This document shows positions 41,140-49,119 of a stretch of 64,000 bases of DNA, piece after piece. Location of the stretch: positions 62,001 through 126,000 of the forward strand of contig NZ_BONQ01000021.1 of the NCBI RefSeq assembly GCF_016862795.1. The letters run 5' to 3'. This DNA is from Dactylosporangium siamense. Lineage in GTDB: Bacteria; Actinomycetota; Actinomycetes; Mycobacteriales; Micromonosporaceae. The position numbers and the translations under genes were made by a program. A model generated the notes under the pieces. It was given only the letters and a program-made list of their open reading frames with translations, was not told the origin of the DNA and did no database searches. Positions within the stretch are counted from its first letter, which is position 1; each line of letters begins with the position of its first letter.

Positions 41140-42792
41140 GTGGGATACGTGGACGTGGCTGGGGTCGGGCACACCCTCGCAGATGGTCGTGAGCTGTTCG
41201 CCGAGGTGTCGTTCCGGGTCGGTGAGGGCGCCAAGGTCGCGCTCGTCGGGCCCAACGGCGCCGGGAAGACGACGCTGCTGAAGATGGTGGCCGGCGACCT
41301 GCCGGTGCGGGAGGGCGTGATCGCCCGGTCCGGCGGGCTGGGCGTGATGCGCCAGTTCATCGGCATGATCGGCGACGACCGCACGCTGTACGACCTGGCG
41401 CTGCAGCTCGCCCCCGCCGGTCTCCAGAAAGCCGGCGAGCGGCTGCACGCCGCGGAGCTGGCGATGCACGCGGAGGGCACCGAGAAGGCGCAGCTACGCT
41501 ACGCGAACGCCCTGGCGGCGTGGGGTGAGGCCGGCGGGTACGACGCCGAGGTCCTCTTCGACACGGTGAGTGTCGCCGCGCTCAACAAGCCGTGGGACGA
41601 GACCCGGGACCGGCCGGTCCGGACCCTGTCGGGCGGGCAGCAGAAACGGTTCGCACTCGAGCTGCTGCTGCGCGGGGACGACGAGGTGCTGCTGCTCGAC
41701 GAGCCGGACAACTTCCTGGACGTACCGGGGAAGCGCTGGCTGGAGGAGCGGCTGCGCGAATCGTCGAAGTCGGTGCTCTACGTGTCGCACGACCGCGAGC
41801 TGCTCGCCAGGTCGGCGGACCGGGTCGTGGCGGTCGAGGGCGGCTCGGCGTGGGTGCATCCGGGTGGGTTCGCCTCCTGGCACGAGGCACGGGTCGCGCG
41901 GCACGAGCGCCTCGACGAGCTGCGCCGCCGCTGGGACGAGGAGCATCAGAAGCTCAAGGACCTCGTCCTCATGTACAAGACGAAGGCCGCCTTCAACGAC
42001 GGGCTGGCTTCGCGGTACCAGGCGGCCCAGACGCGGCTGAGGAAGTTCGAGGAGGCGGGCCCGCCGCCGACGCCGCCGAAGGACCAGGACATCCGGATGC
42101 GGCTGTCCGGCGGGCGGACCGGCAAGCGGGCCGTGATGTGCGAGCAACTGGAGCTGGACGGGTTGACGTACCCGTTCGACCTGGAGATCTGGTACGGCGA
42201 CCGGCTCGCCGTCCTCGGCGGCAACGGCACCGGCAAGTCGCACTTCCTGCGGCTGCTCGCCCGTGGCGGCACCGACCCGGACCCGACGCAGACGCCGATC
42301 GGGGTGCAGATCGCGCCGGTCGCGCACGGCGGGCAGGTCCGGCTCGGCGCGCGGGTGCGGCCCGGGCACTTCTCGCAGACGCACGACCGGCCGGAGCTGC
42401 TCGACAAGACCCTGGTGGAGATCCTGTGGCGGGGTGACGACTGGCGCAGCGGGCTGCCCAGGCCGCAGGCGATGCCGGCGCTGTCGCGCTACGAGCTGGC
42501 GGCGCAGGCCGACCAACGCTTCGGCACCCTGTCCGGCGGGCAGCAGGCCAGGTTCCTGGTGCTGCTGCTGGAGCTGTCCGGGGCGACGCTGCTGCTGCTC
42601 GACGAGCCGACGGACAACCTGGACATGGCCAGCGCCGAGGCCCTGGAGGAAGGGCTGCGCAGCTTCGACGGGACCGTCATCGCGGTGACGCACGACCGCT
42701 GGTTCAGCCGGTCGTTCGACCGTTTCGTGCTGTTCCGTGCCGATGGCGAGGTCGTGGAGGTGCCGGAGCCGGTGTGGGAGGGGCGCGGCTGA
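41140..42792 (+). CDS. ABC-F family ATP-binding protein
   Basis: This 550-residue protein has two fused ATPase domains and no membrane segment. The first has GPNGAGKTT, LSGGQQKR and LLLDEPDN; the second has GGNGTGKSH, LSGGQQAR and LLLDEPTDN. A charged linker between them (ARVARHERLDELRRRWDEEHQKL to TRLRKFEEAG) is the interdomain linker typical of ABC-F translation factors. Such proteins bind the ribosomal E site, as EttA-type factors or antibiotic-protection proteins. It starts at GTG 3 nt after the methyltransferase gene. Two ribosome-related genes in tandem suggest shared expression. Whether it gives resistance cannot be told. Confidence 0.9.
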   Translation: MGYVDVAGVGHTLADGRELFAEVSFRVGEGAKVALVGPNGAGKTTLLKMVAGDLPVREGVIARSGGLGVMRQFIGMIGDDRTLYDLALQLAPAGLQKAGERLHAAELAMHAEGTEKAQLRYANALAAWGEAGGYDAEVLFDTVSVAALNKPWDETRDRPVRTLSGGQQKRFALELLLRGDDEVLLLDEPDNFLDVPGKRWLEERLRESSKSVLYVSHDRELLARSADRVVAVEGGSAWVHPGGFASWHEARVARHERLDELRRRWDEEHQKLKDLVLMYKTKAAFNDGLASRYQAAQTRLRKFEEAGPPPTPPKDQDIRMRLSGGRTGKRAVMCEQLELDGLTYPFDLEIWYGDRLAVLGGNGTGKSHFLRLLARGGTDPDPTQTPIGVQIAPVAHGGQVRLGARVRPGHFSQTHDRPELLDKTLVEILWRGDDWRSGLPRPQAMPALSRYELAAQADQRFGTLSGGQQARFLVLLLELSGATLLLLDEPTDNLDMASAEALEEGLRSFDGTVIAVTHDRWFSRSFDRFVLFRADGEVVEVPEPVWEGRG

Positions 42793-42841
42793 CGGACGCC
42801 CTGTCCGTGGCGGTGCGTCACCAGGTGCTCACATTGGCCCG

Positions 42842-43642
42842 GTGGATCCCTCAGTTGTGCTCACCGTCGGCGCGTCCGACTCGTCCGGTGGTTCCGGAAT
42901 ACAGGCTGACCTGCGCACCCTCGCCGCGATGCGGATGCACGGGGCGTCGGTCGTGACGGCGGTGGTGTCGCGGAACACGCGGGGCACCACCGACGTGTAC
43001 GCGCAGCCGACGACCGTCGTGTCCGGGCAGCTCGGCTGCGTCCTGGAGGACCTGCCGGTGGCCGCGGTCAAGACCGGCATGTTCCCCAACGCGGAGACGG
43101 CGATCGCGGTCGCCGCGCGGGCCCGGTCCGGGGCGCTGCCGAACCTCGTCGTCGACCCCGTGCTGGAGACCGCCGGCGGCAACCGCAGGGGTCTCGCGGC
43201 GGCCCTGGAGCGGCTCCTGCCGCACGCGCTCGTCGCCACCCCCAACCGGGAGGAGGCGTCGCTGCTGGTCGGCTGGGAGGTCGTGACCCCCGACGACATG
43301 GCCAAGGCGGCGGCGGAGCTGTCGGCGGGCGGTCCCCGGTATGTGGTGGTCACGGGCGGCGACTTCGTCGCCGGCGACAACGCGATCGACGTGGTCTGGG
43401 CGGACGGCGCCGCCCGGCTGCTGCACAGCCCCAGGGTGAGCAGCCGCAACACCGACGGCAGCGGCGCCACGTTCGCGACCGCGGTCGCGGCCCGGCTCAC
43501 CCTCGGCGACGACCCGGCGGAGGCGATCGCCTGGTCGAAGGGGTTCGTCGGCAGGGCGATCAGCGACGCGGCGGACTGGCGCATCGGCGCCGGCACCGGC
43601 CCGATCGATCAGTTCGGCTGGTCGGCCCTCACCCTTCGATAG
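42842..43642 (+). CDS. ThiD-like phosphomethylpyrimidine kinase family protein
   Basis: This 266-residue ribokinase-fold protein starts at GTG (MDPSVVLTVGASDSSGGSGI). The substrate-binding start ASDSSGGSGIQADLRTLAAMRMHGASVVTAV is a clear ThiD match, as are VKTGMF and DPVLET. The anion-hole motif is altered. ThiD proteins usually have GTGCT (or GxGD in related kinases), but here it is DGSGATF, with Ala at 209. It may have changed activity or substrate. No other thiamine gene is nearby. It begins 49 nt after the ABC-F gene and has no clear ribosome site. Confidence 0.8.
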   Translation: MDPSVVLTVGASDSSGGSGIQADLRTLAAMRMHGASVVTAVVSRNTRGTTDVYAQPTTVVSGQLGCVLEDLPVAAVKTGMFPNAETAIAVAARARSGALPNLVVDPVLETAGGNRRGLAAALERLLPHALVATPNREEASLLVGWEVVTPDDMAKAAAELSAGGPRYVVVTGGDFVAGDNAIDVVWADGAARLLHSPRVSSRNTDGSGATFATAVAARLTLGDDPAEAIAWSKGFVGRAISDAADWRIGAGTGPIDQFGWSALTLR

Positions 43643-43670
43643 GGGTACGCCCAGCAGGCATGATGCAGGT

Positions 43671-43916
43671 ATGGACGAGAAGACGTTGATCCACCAGATC
43701 TCTGCGCTCGTGGACGACGAGCACAAACTCCGGACCCAGCTGCAGACCGGCAAGATCACCGAGGAGCAGGAGCGCGGGCGGCTCAGCGACATCGAGGCGC
43801 AGCTCGACCAGCTGTGGGACCTGCTCCGCCGCCGGCGCGCGGCGAAGCTGCAGGGCGTCTCACCCGACGAGGTCCAGGCACACACCCTCGACGAGGTAGA
43901 GCACTACCTTCAGTAG
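43671..43916 (+). CDS. DUF2630 family protein
   Basis: This 81-residue protein (MDEKTLIHQISALVDDEHKLRTQ) matches the DUF2630 pattern of small actinobacterial proteins: an N-terminal helix, then ERGRLSDIEAQLDQLWDLLRRRRAAK, a likely coiled coil. It is charged and soluble, with function unknown. CATGAT lies 6 nt before the ATG and could be a leaderless -10 box. It converges on the hemD-like gene across 104 bp. Confidence 0.85.
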   Translation: MDEKTLIHQISALVDDEHKLRTQLQTGKITEEQERGRLSDIEAQLDQLWDLLRRRRAAKLQGVSPDEVQAHTLDEVEHYLQ

Positions 43917-44020
43917 TTAGGCAGTCACCAGCTGCCCCACCGCTGCGCGGCGGGTCCCGGCGGGGGGTTCCCACGCCGCGCCCCCCATGCGCCGCGGTGC
44001 GACGCACTCAAGCCCATTTC

Positions 44021-45163
44021 CTAGTCCACCCGCAGGCGGTAGCCGCGCTTCACCACCGTCTGCACGAAGGCGGGGCCGCCGAGCGCGGCCCGGAGGCGGG
44101 CCACGGCCATCTCGACCGCGTGCTCGTCGGCGCCGCGGGGCAGCTCGCGCAGCAGTGCCGCCCGGGACAGCACCCGCCCGGGCGACGCTGCGAGCGCGCG
44201 CAGCACCGCCATCGGGCCCGGTGCGAGGGGCTTGAGCGTGCCGTCGATGATCGCGGCGTGGCCGCGCAGCGTGACCGCGGCGCCCGCGACGTGCAGGGTG
44301 GGGGCGCGTTTGGGCAGCTCGTCGACGAGGATCCGCACGAGCGCGCCCAGGCGGGCCCGCTGCGGCGCCGCCACGGGCACGCCCAGGCGCTTCAAGGGCG
44401 CGGCGGTCACCGGACCGACACAGGCGGCCAGAACGTCGGTCCGCAGGGCTTCCAGGACGTCCGGCGCCTCCGACCCGGCGACGCGCAGCAGCGAGCTGAC
44501 CGCCGGCGCCGAGGTGAAGGTGACCGAGTCGACGAGCCGCGAGCAGATCAGGTCGACCAGTCGCCGCAGCGGCGCGGGGTCGACGGGCGGCGCCCACCGG
44601 TACACCGGGATCTCCACGACGATCGCGCCGGCGTCCCGCAGGGCGGTGGTGAACTCGGGGTGCGGCTCGCCGTGCAGCTGCAGGGCGATGCGCCGGCCGG
44701 CGATCCCGCCGGGGAACCCGCCGCCGAGGAGGAAGTCGAGGACCTCGTCGCAGCTCTCCGTGTCCGGCGACCAGGCCTCGATCATGCCGGCGGCACGGAC
44801 CGCGCCCTTCGCCTTCGGGCCGCGGGCGATCAGGTACGCGTCGCTGAGCCGGGACCGCAGCGCCTCGCCGAGGCCCCACCCCTCGGCCGCCTCGATCCAG
44901 CCGCGCAGGCCGATGCCGGTCGTCGCGATCACGATCTCCGGCGGCACGTCGACGCACGAGACGGTCGCGGCCTTCAGCTCGGTGTCGTCGGCGACCGGCA
45001 CGATCCGCAGCGCCGGCGCGAGCACGACCCGGGCGCCGCGGCGTTCGAGCAGCGCGCTGAGCTCGTCGCGGCGCCGGTCGGCGGTGACCGCCACGGTGAA
45101 GCCGGCGAGGGGAAGATCCTCGCCGGACGTCGGCCGGGCCTCCAACGTACTGCTCGCGCTCAC
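44021..45163 (-). CDS. Uroporphyrinogen-III synthase fused to winged-helix DNA-binding domain
   Basis: This 380-residue protein joins a HemD-like domain (about 20-270; FTVAVTADRRRDELSALLERRGARVV and SVTFTSAPAVSSLL) to an OmpR-type winged helix (about 293-380; LKPLAPGPMAVLRALAASPGRVLSRAALLREL, AVEMAVARLRAALG, VKRGYRLRV). It starts at GTG overlapping nirD by 4 bp, so it is coupled to the nitrite reductase genes. HemD makes uroporphyrinogen III, the siroheme precursor that NirB needs. The fused domain suggests that it also regulates, or has become a regulator. Mycobacteria carry a similar HemD-like regulator near nirBD and narK3. Confidence 0.88.
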   Translation of the reverse strand: MSASSTLEARPTSGEDLPLAGFTVAVTADRRRDELSALLERRGARVVLAPALRIVPVADDTELKAATVSCVDVPPEIVIATTGIGLRGWIEAAEGWGLGEALRSRLSDAYLIARGPKAKGAVRAAGMIEAWSPDTESCDEVLDFLLGGGFPGGIAGRRIALQLHGEPHPEFTTALRDAGAIVVEIPVYRWAPPVDPAPLRRLVDLICSRLVDSVTFTSAPAVSSLLRVAGSEAPDVLEALRTDVLAACVGPVTAAPLKRLGVPVAAPQRARLGALVRILVDELPKRAPTLHVAGAAVTLRGHAAIIDGTLKPLAPGPMAVLRALAASPGRVLSRAALLRELPRGADEHAVEMAVARLRAALGGPAFVQTVVKRGYRLRVD

Positions 45164-45480
45164 GTCATGACCTCGACGAGGCCCTCACGGACCCGCACCG
45201 AATACACCGGCACCCGCACCCCGGGCTGGTCCAGGCACTCGCCGCTGCGCAGGTCGAACACCTGCTTGTGCATCGGCGACGCGACCGTCGGCACCTCGCC
45301 GCGGCTGCCGACGATGCCGCGGGACAGCACCGCCGCACCGCTGATCGGGTCGAGGTTGCCGAGGGCGTACACCTCGCCGTCGTACACGCGGAACAGTGCC
45401 ACCTGTGCCCCGTCGACCAGGGCGGCGACGCCGCGCTCCGGCTCCAGGCGGGGATACGGGCAGACCACGGTCCACTTCAT
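45160..45480 (-). CDS. nirD: Nitrite reductase (NADH) small subunit
   Basis: This 106-residue Rieske-type fold protein starts MKWTVVCPYPRLEPERGVAALVDG. NirD proteins lack the Rieske Cys/His ligands; the SPMHKQVFDLRSGECL region here likewise has only one His and one Cys. It overlaps nirB by 4 bp upstream (ATGA) and the hemD-like gene by 4 bp downstream. It works with NirB in cytoplasmic reduction of nitrite to ammonium. Confidence 0.93.
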   Translation of the reverse strand: MKWTVVCPYPRLEPERGVAALVDGAQVALFRVYDGEVYALGNLDPISGAAVLSRGIVGSRGEVPTVASPMHKQVFDLRSGECLDQPGVRVPVYSVRVREGLVEVMT

Positions 45481-47927
45481 GAGCGCACTCCAAGGACGAC
45501 GGGAACAGGCTGTCCGCGTTCGGATGCGAACGTGATCGTCGGGTCCGGGGTGTCCGGCGCGTTGACGAACGACACGAACCGGGCGAGGCGCTCCGGGTCG
45601 TTGATCGTCGCCCGCCACTCGTCGACGTAGGAGCCGACGTGGTGGGCCATCATGGCGTCGAGCTCTTCGGCGATGCCGAGGGAATCCTCGACGATGACGG
45701 CCCGCAGGTAGTCCAGGCCGCCCTCCATGGCTTCGATCCAGGCCGAGGTGCGCTGCAACCGGTCCGCGGTGCGGATGTAGAACATCAGGAACCGGTCGAC
45801 GAGCGTGATGAGCTGCTCGGTGGTGAGGTCGCTGGCCAGCAGGTCGGCGTGGCGTGGCCGGAAGCCGCCGTTGCCGCCGACGTAGAGGTTCCAGCCGTTG
45901 TCGGTGGCGATGATGCCGAAGTCCTTGCCCTTGGCCTCGGCGCACTCCCGGGCGCAGCCGGACACGGCCGACTTGAGCTTGTGCGGTGCGCGCAGCCCGC
46001 GATACCGCAGCTCCAGCTCGACGGCGAGCCCGACGGAGTCCTGCACGCCGTAGCGGCACCACGTCGACCCGACGCACGACTTCACGGTGCGCAGCGCCTT
46101 GCCGTAGGCGTGCCCCGACTCGAACCCGGCCTCGACCAGCCGGTGCCAGATCGCCGGCAGCTGCTCGACGCGGGCGCCGAGCAGGTCGATGCGCTGCCCG
46201 CCGGTGATCTTCGTGTACAGGTTGAAGTCGCGGGCGACCTCACCGATGACGATCAGCTTGTCGGGTGTGATCTCGCCGCCGGGGATCCGGGGGATCACCG
46301 AGTAGGTGCCGTTGCGCTGGATGTTGGCCAGGAAGTGGTCGTTGGTGTCCTGCAGCGCGGCCTGCTCGCCGTCCAGGACGTAGTCGTTGTGCAGCGACGC
46401 GAGGATCGAGGCGACCGTCGGCTTGCAGATGTCGCAGCCGCGGCCGGTGCCGTGCTCGGCGACCAGCTGCGAGAACGTGCGGATGTCGCGGACCCGGATG
46501 ATGTCGAACAGCTCCGCGCGCGACTGGGTGAAGTGCTCGCACAGCGCCTTGCTGGGCGCGACCCCGCCCTCGGCGAGCAGCTGTTTGAGCAGCGGCACGC
46601 ACGAGCCGCAGCTGGTGCCGGCCCGGGTGCAGGCCTTCAGGGCGGCCACGTCGGTGCAGCCCTGCTCGTGGATCGCCGCGCTGATCTGGCCCTTGGTGAC
46701 GGCGTTGCAGGAGCAGATCTGGGCGTCCTCGGACAGCGCGGCCCGTGGTGCGTCGCCGGCGAGCAGCGCGAGCGGTGAGGCCGGCAGCGGCCCGCCGACG
46801 CTGGCCCGCAGCGCCGGGTAGGAGCTGGCGTCGCCGACCAGGATGCCGCCGAGCAGGGTCTGCGCGTCGTCGGAGAGGACCAGCTTGGCGTAGGTACCGC
46901 TGGCCGGGTCGAGATAGACGACGTCGAGCAGGTCGGTGCGCAGCGCGTCGCCGAAGCTGGCGACGTCGACGCCGAGGAGCTTCAGCTTCGTGGACGTGTC
47001 CGCGCCGGGGAACGACGCGTCGCCGCCGAGGAGCCGGTCGGCGACGACCTCCGCCATCGCGTAGCCGGGCGCCACCAGGCCGTAGCAGCGGCCGTCGATC
47101 TCGGCGCACTCGCCGATCGCGTAGACGGCCGGGTCGTCGGTGCGGCACCCGGCGTCGACGACCACCCCACCGCGCGCCCCCGTAGCGAGACCCATCGTGC
47201 GGGCCAGCTCGTCGCGCGGTCGGATGCCGGCGGCCACCACGACGATGTCGGCCGGGATGTGCGCGCCGTCGGACAGGGTCAGCGCCAGGGTGGCGTTGAC
47301 GGACTGGCTCGGGCGGATCGCGGTGGTCGCGGCGCCGAGGTGCACCCGGACCCCGAGGTCCTCGACGTACTTGCGCAGGACCGCGCCGCCGGCCTCGTCG
47401 ACCTGGACCGGCATCAGCCGCGGCGCGAACTCGATCACGTGGGTGCGCAGGCCCAGCAGGCGCAGCGCGTTGGCCGCCTCCAGGCCGAGCAGGCCGCCGC
47501 CGATGACCGCACCGACCTCCCGGCCGGCGGCGTGCGCCCGGATCGCCTCCAGGTCGTCCAGCGTGCGGTAGACGAACACGCCCGCCTGGTCGACGCCGCT
47601 GATCGGCGGCACGAACGCGGACGAGCCGGTGGCCAGGACCAGGGCGTCGTACTCGTACATGCCGTGGGCGGTGGTGACCTTCCGGGCGGCCCGGTCGATC
47701 GTCAGGGCCGGCTCGCCGAGGTGCAGGTCGACCCCGTCCGGCAGGTCGTAGGTGAGGTCCTGCGCGGACGCGCCGTCGAAGAACGCCGACAGCCGCACCC
47801 GGTCGTACGCGGAGCGGCTCTCCTCGGCCAGGACGGTGATCTCCCACCGGTCGGTGGTGTCGCGGGCGCGCAGCGCCTCCACGAACCGGTGACCGACCAT
47901 GCCGTGGCCGACGACGACGACCTTCAC
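45477..47927 (-). CDS. nirB: Nitrite reductase (NADH) large subunit
   Basis: This 816-residue flavo-siroheme enzyme starts at GTG (MKVVVVGHGMVGHRFVEAL). An in-frame ATG at 47990 is rejected because it lies too close to the GlnR-like box. Residues 1-300 are the FAD/NAD(P) reductase (ATGSSAFVPP, VIGGGLLGLEAANALRLLG). A BFD-type [2Fe-2S] domain lies near 403-447 (CSCNAVTKG, CTRAGTSCGSC). The sulfite/nitrite reductase part follows, with the 4Fe-4S/siroheme cysteines in STWCRYGVQDS (~622) and SGCARECAEAKGKD (~656). It reduces nitrite to ammonium with NAD(P)H. Confidence 0.95.
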   Translation of the reverse strand: MKVVVVGHGMVGHRFVEALRARDTTDRWEITVLAEESRSAYDRVRLSAFFDGASAQDLTYDLPDGVDLHLGEPALTIDRAARKVTTAHGMYEYDALVLATGSSAFVPPISGVDQAGVFVYRTLDDLEAIRAHAAGREVGAVIGGGLLGLEAANALRLLGLRTHVIEFAPRLMPVQVDEAGGAVLRKYVEDLGVRVHLGAATTAIRPSQSVNATLALTLSDGAHIPADIVVVAAGIRPRDELARTMGLATGARGGVVVDAGCRTDDPAVYAIGECAEIDGRCYGLVAPGYAMAEVVADRLLGGDASFPGADTSTKLKLLGVDVASFGDALRTDLLDVVYLDPASGTYAKLVLSDDAQTLLGGILVGDASSYPALRASVGGPLPASPLALLAGDAPRAALSEDAQICSCNAVTKGQISAAIHEQGCTDVAALKACTRAGTSCGSCVPLLKQLLAEGGVAPSKALCEHFTQSRAELFDIIRVRDIRTFSQLVAEHGTGRGCDICKPTVASILASLHNDYVLDGEQAALQDTNDHFLANIQRNGTYSVIPRIPGGEITPDKLIVIGEVARDFNLYTKITGGQRIDLLGARVEQLPAIWHRLVEAGFESGHAYGKALRTVKSCVGSTWCRYGVQDSVGLAVELELRYRGLRAPHKLKSAVSGCARECAEAKGKDFGIIATDNGWNLYVGGNGGFRPRHADLLASDLTTEQLITLVDRFLMFYIRTADRLQRTSAWIEAMEGGLDYLRAVIVEDSLGIAEELDAMMAHHVGSYVDEWRATINDPERLARFVSFVNAPDTPDPTITFASERGQPVPVVLGVRS

Positions 47928-47999
47928 CGGCCACCGCCCAGATCGATGCTGATCGTTGCGGCGCGAGGTGCCCTCAGGTAACGCGAGCATGGCGGCACG

Positions 48000-48015
48000 G
48001 TTTCGGCGTTGTTAC
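48000..48015 (-). promoter_or_regulatory. GlnR-like box upstream of nirB
   Basis: On the minus strand the site reads GTAAC-N6-GAAAC, matching the GlnR half-box gTnAC-N6-GaAAC. The second half-box of the longer consensus is not visible. It lies about 73-88 nt upstream of the nirB GTG. GlnR activates nitrite assimilation genes in Streptomyces, so the position fits. Confidence 0.6.
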
Positions 48016-48307
48016 CGGCGGCAGCCGGCGTGACACCGGGCTGCGAGCTGGGGATGGCGACCGCTTCGGACATGGCCAAAAGGCTGCCGCCGGGCGGTTT
48101 CGCTCCAGCGTCCCGAATGTTTCGCGCCTGCTAAGAGCGCCTCACACGACCCTTGAACAGGAAGTTACCGCCGGCACCACCGAAGGCGTCGATGAAGGTC
48201 GATGTGGCACGGTCCGGTGAAAGGCGTGCCAGATCGTCCCACGGTAGGGTTCGGCGATCTGCTCGTGGGGGTAGACAGAAACGGACCCCGATATGAGGAG
48301 GAACCAG
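48016..48307. other. Divergent intergenic region nirB / lipoprotein gene
   Basis: No gene is visible. A 7-bp inverted repeat TGGCACG/CGTGCCA lies near 48203-48233. TAGGGT near 48245 could be the -10 box of the lipoprotein gene, and GGAGGAA at 48295-48301 is its ribosome site. Confidence 0.45.
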
Positions 48308-49000
48308 ATGCGCTCGACCGCCAAGGTCACCATCGTGGCCATAACGGCGCTCGGCATCGGGCTCGCCGGCTGCAGCAACGGCTCCGGCACACCCGGCACC
48401 GCCAGCAGCGGCAAGACGTCGGCCGGCGCCTCGGGGGCGGCCTCGTCCGGCGCCCCCGCGCCCGGCACCACCGAGACCGGCTCCGCCGCGTCCTGCCTGG
48501 TCGGCACCTGGAAGGCGACTGGCCTCTCCGGCAAGCTCAGCGGCCCGGTAACGGGCACCTTCACCGGTGGCGGCGGCACCCTGCTGACCGTCGACTCGGC
48601 CGGCAAGACCCAGGTCGACTTCGGCCCGATGCAGCCGGTCACGTTCGCCTTCAGCGTCGCCGGCGGCGACGTCAAGGGCAGTTTCAGCTACGGCGGCAAG
48701 GTCAACGGCACCATCAAGTCGGCCACCACCCCGGCCGGCACCTGGGAGCCCCAGGGCGCCGTCGACTTCAGCACCCTCACCGTCACCGTCGACCTGACCA
48801 GCCCCGCCGCGGTCCGGGTCGCCGACAAGACCTCGATCGCCGAGTTCGCCGGCACCGGCACCGCCGACACCGGCGGCGCGGTGGACGCCCAGCCCGTCCT
48901 CAAGAAGAGCAGCTACGACTGCTCCGGCGGCACCACCCTGAAGCTCGGCCCGCCGCAGGGCGGCCCGGACACCGGCACCTGGACCTTCACCAAGGCATAG
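48308..49000 (+). CDS. Putative secreted lipoprotein
   Basis: This 230-residue protein starts MRSTAKVTIVAITALGIGLAGCSNG, a lipoprotein signal peptide with lipobox LAGC and lipidated Cys at 22. A Ser/Gly/Ala/Thr linker covers about 23-60. The exported domain (CLVGTWKATGL to TGTWTFTKA) is Gly/Thr-rich with alternating beta-like strands and two cysteines, which suggests a small lipocalin-like barrel. No family was recognised. It starts after GGAGGAA; the in-frame ATG at 48293 would overlap that site. It lies between nirB and narK, but a role in nitrogen metabolism is unsupported. Confidence 0.82.
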   Translation: MRSTAKVTIVAITALGIGLAGCSNGSGTPGTASSGKTSAGASGAASSGAPAPGTTETGSAASCLVGTWKATGLSGKLSGPVTGTFTGGGGTLLTVDSAGKTQVDFGPMQPVTFAFSVAGGDVKGSFSYGGKVNGTIKSATTPAGTWEPQGAVDFSTLTVTVDLTSPAAVRVADKTSIAEFAGTGTADTGGAVDAQPVLKKSSYDCSGGTTLKLGPPQGGPDTGTWTFTKA

Positions 49001-49017
49001 GGCTTCACCTCATGGCG

Positions 49018-49044
49018 GGCGGTTCTCACAATCGCGGAACCGCC
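49018..49044 (+). terminator. Hairpin after the lipoprotein gene
   Basis: GGCGGTTC (49018-49025) pairs perfectly with GAACCGCC (49037-49044) around an 11-nt loop, 17 nt after the stop codon. It has no T tract. Confidence 0.55.
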
Positions 49045-49106
49045 GCCGTGGGGGAAACGTTGCGGCCAGGATAAGAACGGTGCGCGCGATGGAAACCCGG
49101 CATCCA

Positions 49107-49112
49107 TACGGT
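49107..49112 (+). promoter_or_regulatory. Putative -10 box of narK, leaderless start
   Basis: TACGGT lies exactly 7 nt before the ATG at 49120; there is no Shine-Dalgarno and no recognisable -35 box. No GlnR-type site was found here. Confidence 0.45.
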
Positions 49113-49119
49113 CCCCACC

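Noticed and set aside
38919-41192. 757-residue plus-strand frame across the repeat protein gene and the methyltransferase
   Set aside because: It is antisense to the repetitive minus-strand gene and then out of frame with the methyltransferase; composition is Arg/Pro/Gly and no motif is present.
43814-45535. 573-residue plus-strand frame opposite the hemD-like gene and nirD
   Set aside because: The minus-strand genes have clear domains and 4-bp overlaps; the plus frame is Arg/Gly-rich with no motif.
47928-47990. Longer nirB start at ATG 47990
   Set aside because: It would place the start 10 nt from the GlnR-like box with no room for a promoter, and adds residues not found in the family.
49045-49119. 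GlnR box upstream of narK
   Set aside because: GGAAAC and GGGAAAC sequences occur but no correctly spaced GTnAC partner is present.
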